Below, in pieces: positions 10,186 through 21,175 of a DNA stretch of 64,000 nucleotides. The notes under the pieces were generated by a model. The model searched no databases. It was not told where the DNA came from and was given only the letters and a program-made list of their open reading frames with translations. Position 1 is the stretch's first letter. The number at the start of each line of letters is the position of its first letter. Origin of the DNA: Luidia sarsii (taxonomy: Eukaryota > Echinodermata > Asteroidea > Paxillosida > Luidiidae); contig OX465101.1 in the NCBI GenBank assembly GCA_949987565.1, positions 21,319,624-21,383,623 of the forward strand, written 5' to 3'. The translations under genes were made by a program, and so were the position numbers.

Positions 10186-12565
10186 CTGCAAAGACGCATT
10201 CACAAAAAGTCAAGATAATGTATGTTTTACAAAGCAACTGTGCCAGAGAAGGCCGGCACAGGGCAGTGCAGGGCAGGGCAGGGCAGTGCAGGGCAGTGCA
10301 GGGCAGGGCAGTGCAGGGCAGGGCAGGGCATGGCAGGGCATGGCAGGACACAGCAGGGCACATCAGGGCAGAGCAGAGCACAGCGGGACACAGCAGACAC
10401 AGCAGAGCACAGCAGGGCAGAGCAGAGAACAACAGAGAACAGCAGGGCACATACAGCAGGGCACAGCAGAGCACAGTGAGGCACAGCAGGGCACAGCAGA
10501 GTACAGCAGAGTACAGCAGAACACAGCAGGGCAGGGCAGAGCAGAGAACAGAGAACAGCAGGGCACATACAGCAGGGCACAGCAGAGCACAGTGAGGCAC
10601 AGCAGGGCACAGCAGAGTACAGCAGAACACAGCAGGGCAGGGCAGAGCAGAGAACAGAGAACAGCAGGGCACGTTCAGCAGGGCACAGCAGAGCACAGTG
10701 AGGCACAGCAGGGCACAGCAGAGCACAGCGCAGGGCACAGCAGAGCAGAGCAGAACAGAGCACAGCACAGCACAGCAGAAAACAGCAGAAAATAGCATGA
10801 CAGAGCAGGGCAGAGCAGAGCAGAGAAGGGCAGAGGAGTGCAAAGGAGGGCACAGCAGTACAGGGCAGGGTAAAGCAGGGTGCAGCAAAGTGTGAAAGAG
10901 CGGGATAGCAGGACCTTAGATAGGTCCTACTACTACTAGACTCGAAATGTCAGGCCCTGTAACTTTTTGAGATCTGTATATTTTGGGTCAGTAACCAGTT
11001 TGCAACATTTCTGCATTACCGTACTTTTCCATTTCTGAAATTCCAAGAGACAGTAAGATCCGATAGACTTACTGATAATGGAACAAGTTTGAGAGCCATT
11101 GATTCGTCAGCCTCTGAACCTCCAGCCTTGTATCGCTCTGCAACTTCATTGGAATGTAAAAAGCATCTGGGAGGATTAAAACCATGCAATAAAGTTTGGG
11201 TGAATTTCCAGAAGACCCAGGAAGGATGATAAATAAACTAAAATCAGAAAATCAGAAAATGTTGAAAATGACACACCTGACAACTATATGTATGTAGATC
11301 TATTCTGAATGTGAATGTTGTTCAGCATTGGTTTTGTCCACATATCTGCTTTAAAGCCATACATGGGAAAGTATGTGTATGAGTACTATAAATTGTAACA
11401 ACTGCAGTTGTTTCTTGGACTGCCAGCACATACTTGACAAAGAACTCTGCGCTGGGGCGGCCTGAGGTGGTGTGATTCTTGGCAAGTCCCATGAGGTATG
11501 GTTCTCCCAATTCAGATTCTGGAATGTTGATCTCATCTCTGATCTCCCGGATGGTTGAATGAATGAGCTCATCTCTTACATCCCGTGCTGAGATATTGGA
11601 CAAGGTGATATCTTCCAATTCGGCTGAACCACCTTTGACCTCCTTGGGAAAAAAGAAGAAATTTTACATCAAAAGATGGAAGCAAAAAGAATTTGAAGTA
11701 ACCTTTCGAGCCAAGAACAAGCATTTCAGCATATATGTGCAATGGGTCAACTTGTTCTAAATTTCTTCAGATCTCATCATGGAGATAAAAACCGCACTAC
11801 ATGGTGCCCATGGTGAAAAAGTTAAAAAAAAACCAAGAAGCTAAAAACATCAACAAAACAACTGGTGTGAAGCAAATCAGTATCAGCTCCAATTGTGATG
11901 TTGAGTCTGTATATTACACTCATGCCATGAATGCTATGCTATCATCCCAGATAAAGCATCTCAACATTGGATTAAGATTTTCATTCAAGCCCCTGAGCAG
12001 CATTTAACTCACACTTTCAATGAATAAAGTAGCAATTAAAGATTCTTAAACAAAACAAAGCAAAATTAAAGTCAAGTGCTTATACCTCAGGTTCTGGATG
12101 GCCCCCTGGTATATCCCACAATCCTTGGGCTTCACCAACATGTTGGCTTCTCCGAATGAAAACAACACAATCATCCGATGTTTGCACAAATGCACCAACA
12201 CCAAGGGCATCCGACATGTAGGCCTGACTGTTGGAGAAATCCCTCTGCCCTAACTGCAGGAGCTGTTGGGCATTGACAGCACAGTTGGTTCCAATAAAAT
12301 CTTTGTATCCAGTAAGGCCAAGATGAAGAGTTGCCCTGTCACTGTTGTCACTAACTTCAAGAGAGTGAAATCTAAACTTGGAACCATTATAGAGCTTCGG
12401 GTTCTTATTCCTTCGTTCTTCCCAGATTTTGTCAATGTTGCTCTCATCAGATGAAGATAAGTGCTTACGGTTGTAATCCTCAAGAAGTTTAACATGGATA
12501 TTGGACTTGGGAAAACCAGGAAATAATGGTGCAAATGCAATTAGTGAGACATCAGTATCCATCAT
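10051..12565 (-). CDS. NUDT22: NUDT22 orthologue, complete four-exon gene
   Basis: NUDT22 is a divergent Nudix hydrolase reported to cleave UDP-glucose and UDP-galactose to the sugar 1-phosphate plus UMP. Exons 12565-12086, 11642-11434, 11166-11073 and 10185-10051 join in frame to 305 residues, close to the human 303. Recognisable blocks are TGYKDFIGTN, QAYMSDALGVGAFVQTSDDC, VVFIRRS and GLWDIPGGHPEPE just before the Nudix box. The box itself is the degenerate NUDT22 form REIRDEINI, with Asp for one Glu and Asn for the conserved Gly. The C-terminus GSDMWNHMAPSGQGCILLY matches the family. The first exon opens with ATGATG directly after an acceptor (AACAG at 12570-12574), so an untranslated upstream exon is expected but not identified. 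Confidence 0.95.
10248..10895. repeat. GGGCA/CAGCA pentamer minisatellite in NUDT22 intron 3
   Basis: Roughly 640 bp of degenerate 5-bp units (AGGGC, AGAGC, ACAGC). A higher-order unit of about 107-117 bp, marked by GGGCACATACAGCAGGGC, repeats about three times at 10445-10690. Because 5 is not divisible by 3 and stop codons are rare in these units, several frames on both strands stay open; none is a gene. The array fills most of the 887-nt intron. Confidence 0.9.
11073..11166 (-). CDS. NUDT22: NUDT22 coding exon 3
   Basis: 94 nt, acceptor CCTCCCAG and donor GTAAGT. It codes NEVAERYKAGGSEADES, the family's segment before the last helix. Confidence 0.9.
11434..11642 (-). CDS. NUDT22: NUDT22 coding exon 2 (Nudix box)
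   Basis: 209 nt. It codes the Nudix helix region ELIHSTIREIRDEINI and the following SGRPSAEFFVK. The donor is GTATGT. The acceptor could equally be placed 3 nt further in (11639), removing one Glu. Confidence 0.9.
12086..12565 (-). CDS. NUDT22: NUDT22 coding exon 1
   Basis: Codes residues 1-160, from MMDTDVSLIAFAP to GGHPEPE, donor GTATAA, phase 0. Two consecutive ATGs (12565 and 12562) could each start translation; the first is used here. Confidence 0.93.
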
Positions 12566-12569
12566 CAGT

Positions 12570-13690
12570 CTGTTGAGAAAAAAAAATGAGAATTTATTTA
12601 TCAACTTGGTCAACGTTTTGATGACAAAATTGACAATGTTGCTATATTTATTTTTTATTGGGCAAATAATGAAACTTCTTTGTCATTAGTTCAGCAATCA
12701 TCAAAGACAATTCCAAACATGTCTTACTTCTTCTACTTAGACCAACTTATGGTATAAGTAGACAAATATGCCAAATCAGTCAATGCCGTCTGTCTACAAA
12801 GACTAACTCAGATTCTAACACCAACATATGATTTCCTACAAAGACCTATTCTAACCCAACCAACCAATTGTCAATATACAATTTATTGTACATAATATTG
12901 TTAATGAACATGTATGTGATGCAATATTTGACACTATGAATATTGTGGAAACTTTACAAAAATTACATTAATTCTTGTCAGGGGAAAAAAATATCAGTGC
13001 AAGATCATCTTATATGTACATCTTTGTATCAATTATACACTGTTTAATTAGCACAAAATGCATGAAGTTTTCAATGAATGAGAAAAATGAGAAAAATTAT
13101 GATGCAATGATTCGCTGCATTCATGAATGTGGAAATGGATTAAGTGCCGAATAAACATTGTGGTAACGAAAGGATAAATCAAATAATTGATTAATAATAA
13201 TCTACTCAATTTTAACTAGCAATTTGTTAATAATCTACATCTCTTCAAGCCTAATGTAAGTCCACATTGTTGGGAAAAAATTCTGTTTGGTCTTTTAAGC
13301 AAAGGTAATAAATCTAATGACTGATTTTCAGACAAGTATATTCAGATAGGGGAAATTGTAGATCTTTTGAGAATTTTTTTTAATATTGTTTCAACTTTTC
13401 TTATTGCAATCTAGGCAATAGTGAAAAAATATATGCCTTATGATTGATTTTTTATCATGATTTTTTGAAAATTTCAGATACAGTGTGTACATCACTTTTA
13501 AAATTTAAGGCCAAGGGTTAACATTTGGATTTAATTGAATTTAATTTACTAATTTAATTGCTTTTTCAATATGTAATAAATAACTCTCAATGCTTTTCTG
13601 TTACTTCCTGAAGTTCATGACCCTGCTTCCCACTTGCTTATTACTTATTACTTAACAGTTTTAATTAGCTCTTAATACTAATAATATTAA
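12570..13690. other. NUDT22 upstream sequence
   Basis: AT-rich, with no exon, repeat family or promoter motif that I can support. A 5' UTR exon of NUDT22 should lie here or further right. Confidence 0.4.
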
Positions 13691-13865
13691 TAATTTAGTA
13701 AATTATAGTACTTAGTACTAAGTACTATTTTGGCTCATCACCTCAATTTGGCTCGTCTTCTCAATCACCTGAGGGAAAATTTCTCCTTTTTTCCCAAACG
13801 TGAGTAAAACAAATTACCAGTATTGAAATCGGTGATTCTCACTTAATCCAAATATGGGTGCGTGG

Positions 13866-14090
13866 GACGGTTTTACGGTTTTTTTCGGGGTAAAATCTGG
13901 GAGGTTTGGTCCGGGGTAGTCATGGAGTCGAACACATAGTTAGTTTATCGGGTTTCCCAGCAGGATTCCTTGGAGGCTTGAACCCTACTAAAAAGGCTAC
14001 TATGACCACCCGACACCCTCAAAATAAAAAAGGGTGATTGTAAGGCTAAGGGTCCAAGTTACTCGGACTACCACTGATCTAGCTTCTGAA
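13866..14090 (-). repeat. Three-copy dispersed repeat, copy 1
   Basis: On the minus strand it shares TCCATGACTACCCC, CCCAGATTTTACCCC and a GTCCGAGTAACTTGGACCC block with segments at 42495-42705 and 47990-48195. About 200 bp; class unknown. Confidence 0.6.
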
Positions 14091-14205
14091 CTGCGTGGCT
14101 GTTTAAGTGTTTTTGCCCAGAAAGATCCCAAACCATGTCCAAACCAAATCAAACAATCAAACTAGTACTAGTAGTAGTAGTAGTATAAGTACTAATTCTT
14201 CCATG

Positions 14206-14408
14206 GTCCCACTTACTGGGCCGCTAGGATTAGGACTAGGACTAGGTAGTACCATGGAGGTTCCTACCTCCATGGTAGTACTACTACTAGTACTAGTACT
14301 AGGAGTAGGACTAGGAGCTCCTCTGAAATGATATGTGTGTTGATCTGCAGTGCGACAGATCAACACACATCGTTTCAGAGGAGCTGCTAGCGGCCCAGTA
14401 AGTGGGAC
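14206..14408. mobile_element. Palindromic MITE, GTCCCACTTACTGGGCCG family, copy 1
   Basis: Terminal inverted repeats GTCCCACTTACTGGGCCG..CGGCCCAGTAAGTGGGAC enclose CTAG microsatellite and an inner hairpin (AGCTCCTCTGAAATGAT and its mirror around 14345-14360). Confidence 0.75.
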
Positions 14409-14565
14409 TACACACTGTACAATCAAACCATGATCAAACCAAAACAGTTTGCTTTCATTGGAAAGCGTTTTCACAAATATTTTACTTTCCATTGGGGGTG
14501 GGCGCGGGGATTACATTTATTTACAGTGTCAGTACTACAGTAGCATAGTAATTAGTATTAATTTA

Positions 14566-14702
14566 GTCCCACTTACTGGGCCGCTAGTACTATAGTAGCT
14601 CCCCTTAAACGAGTTTGGAGATTATCTGTCGCACTAGTGCGACAGATAATCTCCAAACTCGTTTAAGGGGAGTACAAGTACTAGCGGCCCAGTAAGTGGG
14701 AC
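14566..14702. mobile_element. Palindromic MITE, GTCCCACTTACTGGGCCG family, copy 2
   Basis: Almost perfect 137-bp palindrome centred at 14635/14636 (GCAC|TAGTGC region). The arms differ only in a few bases of a TACTATAGTAG segment. Its TIRs are the same as those of 14206-14408, but the interior differs. Confidence 0.85.
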
Positions 14703-14799
14703 AAGTAATAATAATAGTATTAATTATTTTTAGTACTCACGTGTAAGGGTAAGGGAAATGATTCTCCAGAAAAAAGAAAAAACAATTCTGAATTTGTAT

Positions 14800-15620
14800 T
14801 TGTAGTACTACAAAGTACTAGTTTAGTAGAAGTACAAGTAAGTAGCAGAGTACTACTACTACTTACTAGTACTACAAGTACTAGTGAGTACTACTACTAG
14901 TACTAGTACTAGTACTACTACTAGTACTAGTACTTTGTAGTAGTACTACTACTTACTAAAGTACTAGTACTCAATAGTAGTGAGTACTACTACTACTACT
15001 AGTACTACTATACTAGTTAGTAGTAGTACTACTAGTGACACTAATAGTAATACTACTACTAGTACTAGTACTAGTAGTACTTTGTAGTAGTACTACTAGT
15101 AGTACTAGTACTAGTACTAGTAGTACCAGTACTAGTACTAGTAGTAGTAGTACTAGTAGTACTGTAGTAGTACTACTACTAGTACAGTAGTAGTAGTAGT
15201 AGTACTAGTACTACTACTAGTACTAGTACTACTACTAGTAGTAGTACTAGTACTACTAGTACTACTAGTACTACTAGGGTGTAGTAGTACTAGTAGTAGT
15301 AGTAAGTAGTAGTACTAGTAGTAGTAGTAAGTAGTAGTACTAGTAGTACTAGTAGTACTAGTACTACTACTAGTACTACTACTTACTACTACTACTAGTA
15401 CTACTACACCCTAGTAGTACTAGTAGTACTAGTAGTACTAGTACTACTACTAGTAGTAGTACTAGTACTAGTAGTAGTACTAGTACTACTACTACTACTA
15501 CTGTACTAGTAGTAGTACTACTACAGTACTACTAGTACTACTACTACTAGTACTAGTACTGGTACTACTACTACTAGTACCGCTAGTACTACTACAAGTA
15601 CTAGTACTAGTACACAAACT
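14800..15620. repeat. CTAG/AGTACT microsatellite block
   Basis: About 800 bp made almost wholly of TAGTACTAG/AGTAGTACT words on either strand, with the long inverted repeat of 15122-15566 inside. Similar shorter runs occur at 14158-14310. Confidence 0.9.
15122..15566. repeat. Perfect 205-bp inverted repeat with ~35-bp loop
   Basis: I complemented 15362-15566 by hand: it is identical base for base to 15122-15326. Landmarks are ACCAGTACTAG at the outer edge, CTGTAGTAG, and GGGTGTAGTAG near the loop. Outside these limits similarity continues with gaps to about 15081 and 15605. Confidence 0.9.
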
Positions 15621-15975
15621 AGTTGCGGTAACCGTAACCCTCATCCTCCCGAAGGTCGGAGACCTGAGGGTTACGGGAATGTATGTACAAGATTATATGC
15701 GAGGTTCTTGTTTTTACCATTTTGGAAACACCACTGTCCCGATCGCCCCCTTTTCCCACCCTTTTTACACAAACCACATGTACGGTACGTCGGTAGTACT
15801 ACTTAACTTGTACAGTGCTACTTTCAAACGGTGAGAAAGTGTAGTACTTACTAGTAGTACTTTAAATTTTATGTACAACTGCAACCAACCATGGTACAAT
15901 TATTAAATCAGTACATGTACAAACATGTGCATCACTACATCATTATGAAGTGTAATTACATGATAATACACAATA

Positions 15976-16215
15976 CCAGTCTCCAGTGACTGCATGTGTA
16001 CATGTACGCGTACACTACATGTACAGTACATGTACACGTACGCGTACATGTACATGTACATTGTACATGTACAATGTACTGTACATGTACACGTACAGGC
16101 GTACATCACACAAAGTACATGTTCATGCGTACAGGACTGTATTATGTACCGTACATGTACATGTACACGTATGTACATGTACATGTACATGTACTGTGCA
16201 TATGTACACGTATCT
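15976..16215. repeat. GTACAT/ATGTAC hexamer array
   Basis: Second large cluster of TACATGTAC words, with ACGCGTAC variants, abutting the TA-flanked MITE at 16236. Confidence 0.88.
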
Positions 16216-16235
16216 CCAATAATAATTATGATTTA

Positions 16236-16932
16236 CGCAGTGGCTATTGTTACGGCAGCCGTAACGCAACTTCCATTTTCTATAGTTACGGCACTGCAAC
16301 TGCGCAAGCGCGAGGACATTTCAGATTAATTTTTGTTGCATGGGGTATAAACCCACATGCACAGGCAGCGCCGCCTCAAGCTCAGTACCATAAGAAACAT
16401 GGCAAATTCTCTGGCTGTAGGCACATATTTTGCTTGTCTTGAAGCAATATCCCTGTCATTATCGGAATGGAAAAAGGTGTCTTTTACAATCATGTATATA
16501 ATTATAAGAAGCTCTCGCACGGTGAGATCGGCAAAAAAACCGGGTCCCTGACAAAGTCGTCAGCGATGCACTGCGTGCGTGCTGTGGCGGCAGAAAATAC
16601 GAGAAGTCATTCGATTTTAGGGAGGTCTAAAAGACCACTATACAAATTATAAAACTATTATACCTACAAATCAACGTTGTAATTTTCTTTAATTAAACAG
16701 TGGCAATAAATATAATGACGAATGTTTCATGCAAATGCAACAAATCAAGATCAAGCACGACGGCCGGACGGCAGCGTCGCCAGCTAACATATCGCGCTCG
16801 TTCCAAAGTCGGTGTACATGTCACGGCCGGCGTGGTTCGATCTGGCTTGTGTCCTCGCGCTTGCGCAGTTGCAGTGCCGTAACTATAGAAAATGGAAGTT
16901 TCGTTACGGCTGCCGTAACAATAGCCACTGCG
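16236..16932. mobile_element. TA-flanked MITE with ~83-bp TIRs
   Basis: TIRs 16236-16318 and 16850-16932 (CGCAGTGGCTATTGTTACGG..) are near-identical inverted copies. TA stands immediately outside each end, as expected for a Tc1/mariner-superfamily target duplication. The internal 530 bp has no transposase. A shorter relative lies inverted at 43084-43516. Confidence 0.8.
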
Positions 16933-17143
16933 TATGCGCGGCAGCAGATTCCTCGTGGAATCCTAGCATTTTAAAACCGCAGAACATATGCAACAAAGGG
17001 TGGTGCAAACATGGTTGGTTTTTTTCTTTTGGTTTTTTGGCAAGCACTCGTACTCCTCTATCACTCACTAGTATAGTATGGGCGGTCATCAGTGTAAAAA
17101 AAGACAATCACTAAAAGATGAACATTCTAATTTAATCAAACCC

Positions 17144-17195
17144 ATATCCTCCAGTTCCGGTTTTCGACGATTATAAGGACTTTTCTTCAAGCTGA
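17144..17195 (+). repeat. Third copy of the TTTTCGACGAT unit
   Basis: CCGGTTTTCGACGATTATAA, GGACTTTTCTTCAAGCTGA and CAATG, as at 5449-5505. It lies just outside the foldback arm that starts near 17222. Confidence 0.7.
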
Positions 17196-17221
17196 CCAAT
17201 GCTTTTCTATGGTATGGTGGC

Positions 17222-18135
17222 GCAGAAGGGACATCGCAAATCGCAAATATCTGCAAAGATATTTGCAAATCGCACATTTTGTCGCAAATATGTGCGCAAA
17301 TATTTGCGACGAAATGTGCAATTTGCAATTTTTGTCGCAAATATTTGCGCACATATTTGCAAATCGCAAATTTTGTCGCAAATATGTGCGCATATATATG
17401 CGACAAAATCTGCGAATTGCAGATTTTGTCGCAAATATGTGCTCAAATATTTGCGACAAAATCTGCAATTCGGAGATTTTGTCGCAATTTTTTTTCAAAG
17501 AAGCTAGAGGGCCAGAAAAAGAAGAAACCGCTGATGGTCACTACACACAGTGTTAGACCCGGCGCAACGATGGGACTTGGAGTATGGAGTATTGTTGACA
17601 GTCACGAACGGATTTTTGAAGTTTTCTTACTTTGTAAACGAATGGAAAGGTATAATTTACGGAGATTGAAGAACAGGGCTGTGAATGTTCCGTGACACCG
17701 TGAGACTCGGTATTATAGTCACAGTGTCAGGCCCATTTCACGTTGTGCTGTAACCTTGTGGGGGGGGGGTGGCCACAGCGCGCGCACTACGCGACCTTGG
17801 ACCAAGGCACCGCACAGTGAGTCATGCGACACTACAGCACTACTGGTTTGGGCCCCCTAGCTTCTTTGAAAAAAAATTGCGACAAAATCTGCGAATTGCA
17901 GATTTTGTCGCAAATATTTGCGCACATATTTGCGCCAAATTTTGCAATTCGCAGATTTTGTCGCAAATATATATGCGCACATATTTGCGACAAAATTTGC
18001 GATTTGCAAATATGTGCGCAAATATTTGCGACAAAATTTGCGAATTGCACATTTTGTCGCAAATATTTGCGCACATATTTGCGACAAAATGTGCGAATTG
18101 CAAATATCTTTGCAGATATTTGCGATTTGCAATAA
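17222..18135. mobile_element. Foldback element with internally repetitive arms (TU/FB-like)
   Basis: Left arm about 17222-17510 and right arm about 17850-18133 are inverted near-copies separated by about 340 bp of unrelated single-copy-looking sequence. Each arm is itself a chain of small palindromes built from TTTTGTCGCAAATATTTGCG and GCACATATTTGC words. Inner edges match as TTTCAAAGAAGCTAG. Long arms made of tandem subrepeats are the hallmark of sea urchin TU and Drosophila FB foldback transposons. No transposase is encoded; open frames here are repeats of the same words. Confidence 0.8.
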
Positions 18136-20000
18136 TTCATTGTATAGGCGGCTAAATAGGCTACAAATATATTTGTAACGTATCTTCAGGTTGTTTTATA
18201 GTTGTTATGCAACCTGTGTGGCTCTTGAGTGTATGCATGGGTAATGCATATAGTATAGGCTGTTACACTTAATTTAGCCTGGGGGTTTCACTCTGGAATG
18301 TGTGGGGTGATTCGGAACTGTGTTAGGCAGATGACAGCACAACTTCGGCTGTGGAGGTGGTGGACATGGTCCGATCATGGAGGAACTACTTATTCCTCCA
18401 TGGTCCGATTGACTTGTATAACTGTTCGAGGTTTACCACATAAATTATTTTTGCTGTATTTGACGATTCAAAGTTCTAATATTGTATTTCTGCACGGCTA
18501 TTTATCCGAAGCTCATCAAGTTACATAATTATGCTCTTTGTTTCTTGATAATAAATGTAGTATAATCACTAGGACATGCTGGACAGGAGGTACGTGATTG
18601 TATTGGAATTTCGAAGGTATTTACCGGAGATCGAAGGTCACGGTTGACATGTAACGGGAAAATGTTATAGGTTTCGGAAATTATAAAGAACAGAACTTCA
18701 AATGGAGATACCATTGGAATATCATGTAGATTTAGTATAAGTTATGTTCATGTTATGTTATGTGTTTGTAAGGGACCTTTGTTGTTGGTTTGTTTATTTC
18801 AGATTAAACTTGATTTTGGTTTGTGTGTGATGTACTCTACACTGCTAGACTTCACTGTGCGTTCATGTTTGGTAGTCTGTGGATGGGGGTGCATGCATGC
18901 AGACATCTAGCCAATGACCATAGAGTGGGACCCGCCGTTTGCTAGGTCTTCAGTTCAAAGGACTTATAGCTGGATAAGTGCAGAAAATCCAACAATATTA
19001 TTAAACAATTGGAAAGGAGAAACTATATTAGGAGAAAAAAAAATCATCTATAAAATAAGTTGAAAGGGGAAAAGGGAAACAAAATAGATTAGTCAGATAA
19101 GGACATATATAAAATAGACACTGGATTATTTACAAAATATACCCGTACTCAGGCGATTCACAATAGTGCGTCGGCAAGATTAAGAGCCCGCAAAGCGCCG
19201 GTGTCGCATGCAATAATGTCCGCTGTGCAATACTACCCGACGGACATTATTGCATATGCAATGCAATAATGTCCGCCCGGACGCTGCTGTATATAATGCA
19301 ATTGTCTCCGCCCGGCCAGCGATATCTTTTCCGTACAACAACTATGGGCTCATATATTTGTGCACAAATAAAGTATGAAGAATTGAGTCTCAGGTCACTC
19401 AGATTGTTCACGTACGTTGTGCAGAAAGCCTATCCCTAGATTTAACTTCGACTGGTATAGCCCCCTCCCGTCCGACTTGCCCCACCCCGTTAATTGTTTG
19501 TGCACAAACATATGGGCCCATAGCATTTGTGGTACGGAAAAAAATCGCGCCCGGGCACATTTGCATACAAAATTATGCAATTTTGTCCGCCGGCATGCAA
19601 AACGGCCCTTGCAGTAATGACGGGACGAAAGTACCAGTATCACTACTCCTACTATCAAATATCATTTTACGGCTAAATTAGAAAATGATTTCAACTTTTT
19701 GTTTGAATCTATTTCTAGTAATAACTGTATGAAATTTCACTCATTCATGTGACTATATTATTTTTAAAAGTTTACATTATTATGACCATTCGATAGACAT
19801 CATATAAGGTAACTTTACCCCAGTCTCCAGTTGAAGTGGGTGAGCCTTTCAAGCTCAATTGACAGCCTCGACCAACATAATAAACGAAAAAAAACCCGAT
19901 CAAGCCGTTGCAGGAAGCTGTAATCACAATGGAAGGTGAATATTCACGCTGCATGTGCTTCTGAAGTGTACGTACATCTACGTTGGACATTTTTGCATAG
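18136..20000. other. Intergenic sequence, no gene seen
   Basis: Contains three TGCAATAATGTCCG words in alternating orientation (19209-19222, 19241-19254 inverted, 19262-19275), probably transposon termini. Otherwise I see nothing supportable. Confidence 0.4.
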
Positions 20001-20004
20001 CCAC

Positions 20005-21042
20005 GGACACAATTGCATACTTAAGAGTGTCCGAAGTGGACACCGATGTCTTGAGGAACGGTGTTGTTCTTGTAGATCTCGATGGCCTCTCTCACCCGAC
20101 GGGGATGCCATCTCTCAATGCTGGTAATGAGTTTGGCTCCACTCCACTGGATGACATGATCGTTATAAGTGTTTGATGATCCCAGACTTGTCATAATTAC
20201 CCTTGCGACCATGGGCTTTGTGTTCTTTGAGTCTGGTGGGGAGGTCCCTGCCAGTCTCTCTGACATACACTTTGCCACATGTGCAGGGGATCTTAATTGT
20301 AGACACCAGGTCTGGAATCAGGATCATGTCTGTCCTTCAGTTGTGGGTCTGGGTGAGGTTCCGGATCTTGTTGGGCGCCGTCCGTGTGAAAGACCTTGAT
20401 GTTGTACTTGCCGAAGGCCCGCTGGATCTTGTGGGAGGTACGGGAGAGTGACAGCAGGAGCTTTCCGACAGGGTTGACCTTGGGTATAGGAGACCCTCAT
20501 TGGTCACTGTGGGCTCTGGGGTCTTCGGTCTTGATATGACGTCGAGAGTATCCATTCCGCTGCAGGGCTGCTTTGATGTGACAATAATCTCCTCCCGAAG
20601 GCTCCCTCCCTCACAGATCCTGTAGGCTCGTCGATCAAGTGTGCGGTTGACCGACCGTCTCATGCTGGGATGGTGAAAAGACCGACTGTGGAGGTAGCGG
20701 TCAGTGTGTGTCGGTTCCCGGTAGATCTTCCGAGCGAGATTGCCATCGGGTTGCCTGGACACCTCTACGTCCAGGAAAGAGATGTTGCCATCCTTTTCCT
20801 GATCCATGGTGAATTGGATGCGGCTGTGAAGCCCGTTGAGGTGGTTCAGGAACGCTGGAGCTTGTCTTGGCCGTGCTGCCAGATGACAAAAGTGTCATCG
20901 ACATAGCGCAGCCAGACTCGCGGTTGGAACTCAGCTGTGGCGATGGCAGTCTGCTCGATCTTCCTCCATGAACAAGCTAATTGTCGGCCAGAACCAGGGA
21001 TATAGGAGATCCCATAGAGGTTCCTTCTGACTGTTCAAAGAC
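20005..21042 (-). pseudogene. Penelope-like retroelement, broken RT and GIY-YIG endonuclease
   Basis: On the minus strand a reverse-transcriptase fragment comes first: GTSMGSPIS near 21010, then RVWLRYVDDTFVIWQHGQ at 20870-20930 with the catalytic YVDD, then FLDVEVSRQPDGN and THTDRYLHSRSFHHPSMRRS. It is followed near 20100-20310 by IPCTCGKVYV, TRLKEHK and HVIQWSGAKL, the GIY-YIG type endonuclease that Penelope-like elements carry at the C-terminus. Several frameshifts and stops separate the blocks, so it is dead. The N-terminal part is missing. Confidence 0.85.
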
Positions 21043-21175
21043 CTATAAAGAACACAAAGCCCATGGCCGCAAGGGTGATTATGACAAGTCTGGGATCATC
21101 AAACACTCTCATAATAAAGATCATGTCATCCAGTGAAGTGGAGCCAAACTCGGTAATTACCAGCATTGTTGTTCT
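21043..21175 (+). repeat. Inverted partial copy of the Penelope-like 3' end
   Basis: AAGAACACAAAGCCCATGG, GACAAGTCTGGGATCATCAA and GTGGAGCCAAACTC are the reverse complement of 20116-20230. The retroelement body therefore lies between inverted copies of its own endonuclease-coding end. Confidence 0.85.

Noticed and set aside
10157..10895. Long open frames of 212 and 242 codons on opposite strands
   Set aside because: They are translations of the GGGCA/CAGCA pentamer array; several frames on both strands are open at once and the composition is only a rotation of the repeat. The real exon here is NUDT22 exon 4 at 10051-10185.
17089..18178. Frames with repeated Cys-Arg-Lys-Tyr and Leu-Arg-Gln-Asn words
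   Set aside because: Translations of the foldback arm subrepeats in several frames; no protein family resemblance.
20169..20451. Plus-strand frames of about 80 codons
   Set aside because: Shadows of the minus-strand Penelope-like element, which carries the recognisable RT and endonuclease motifs.
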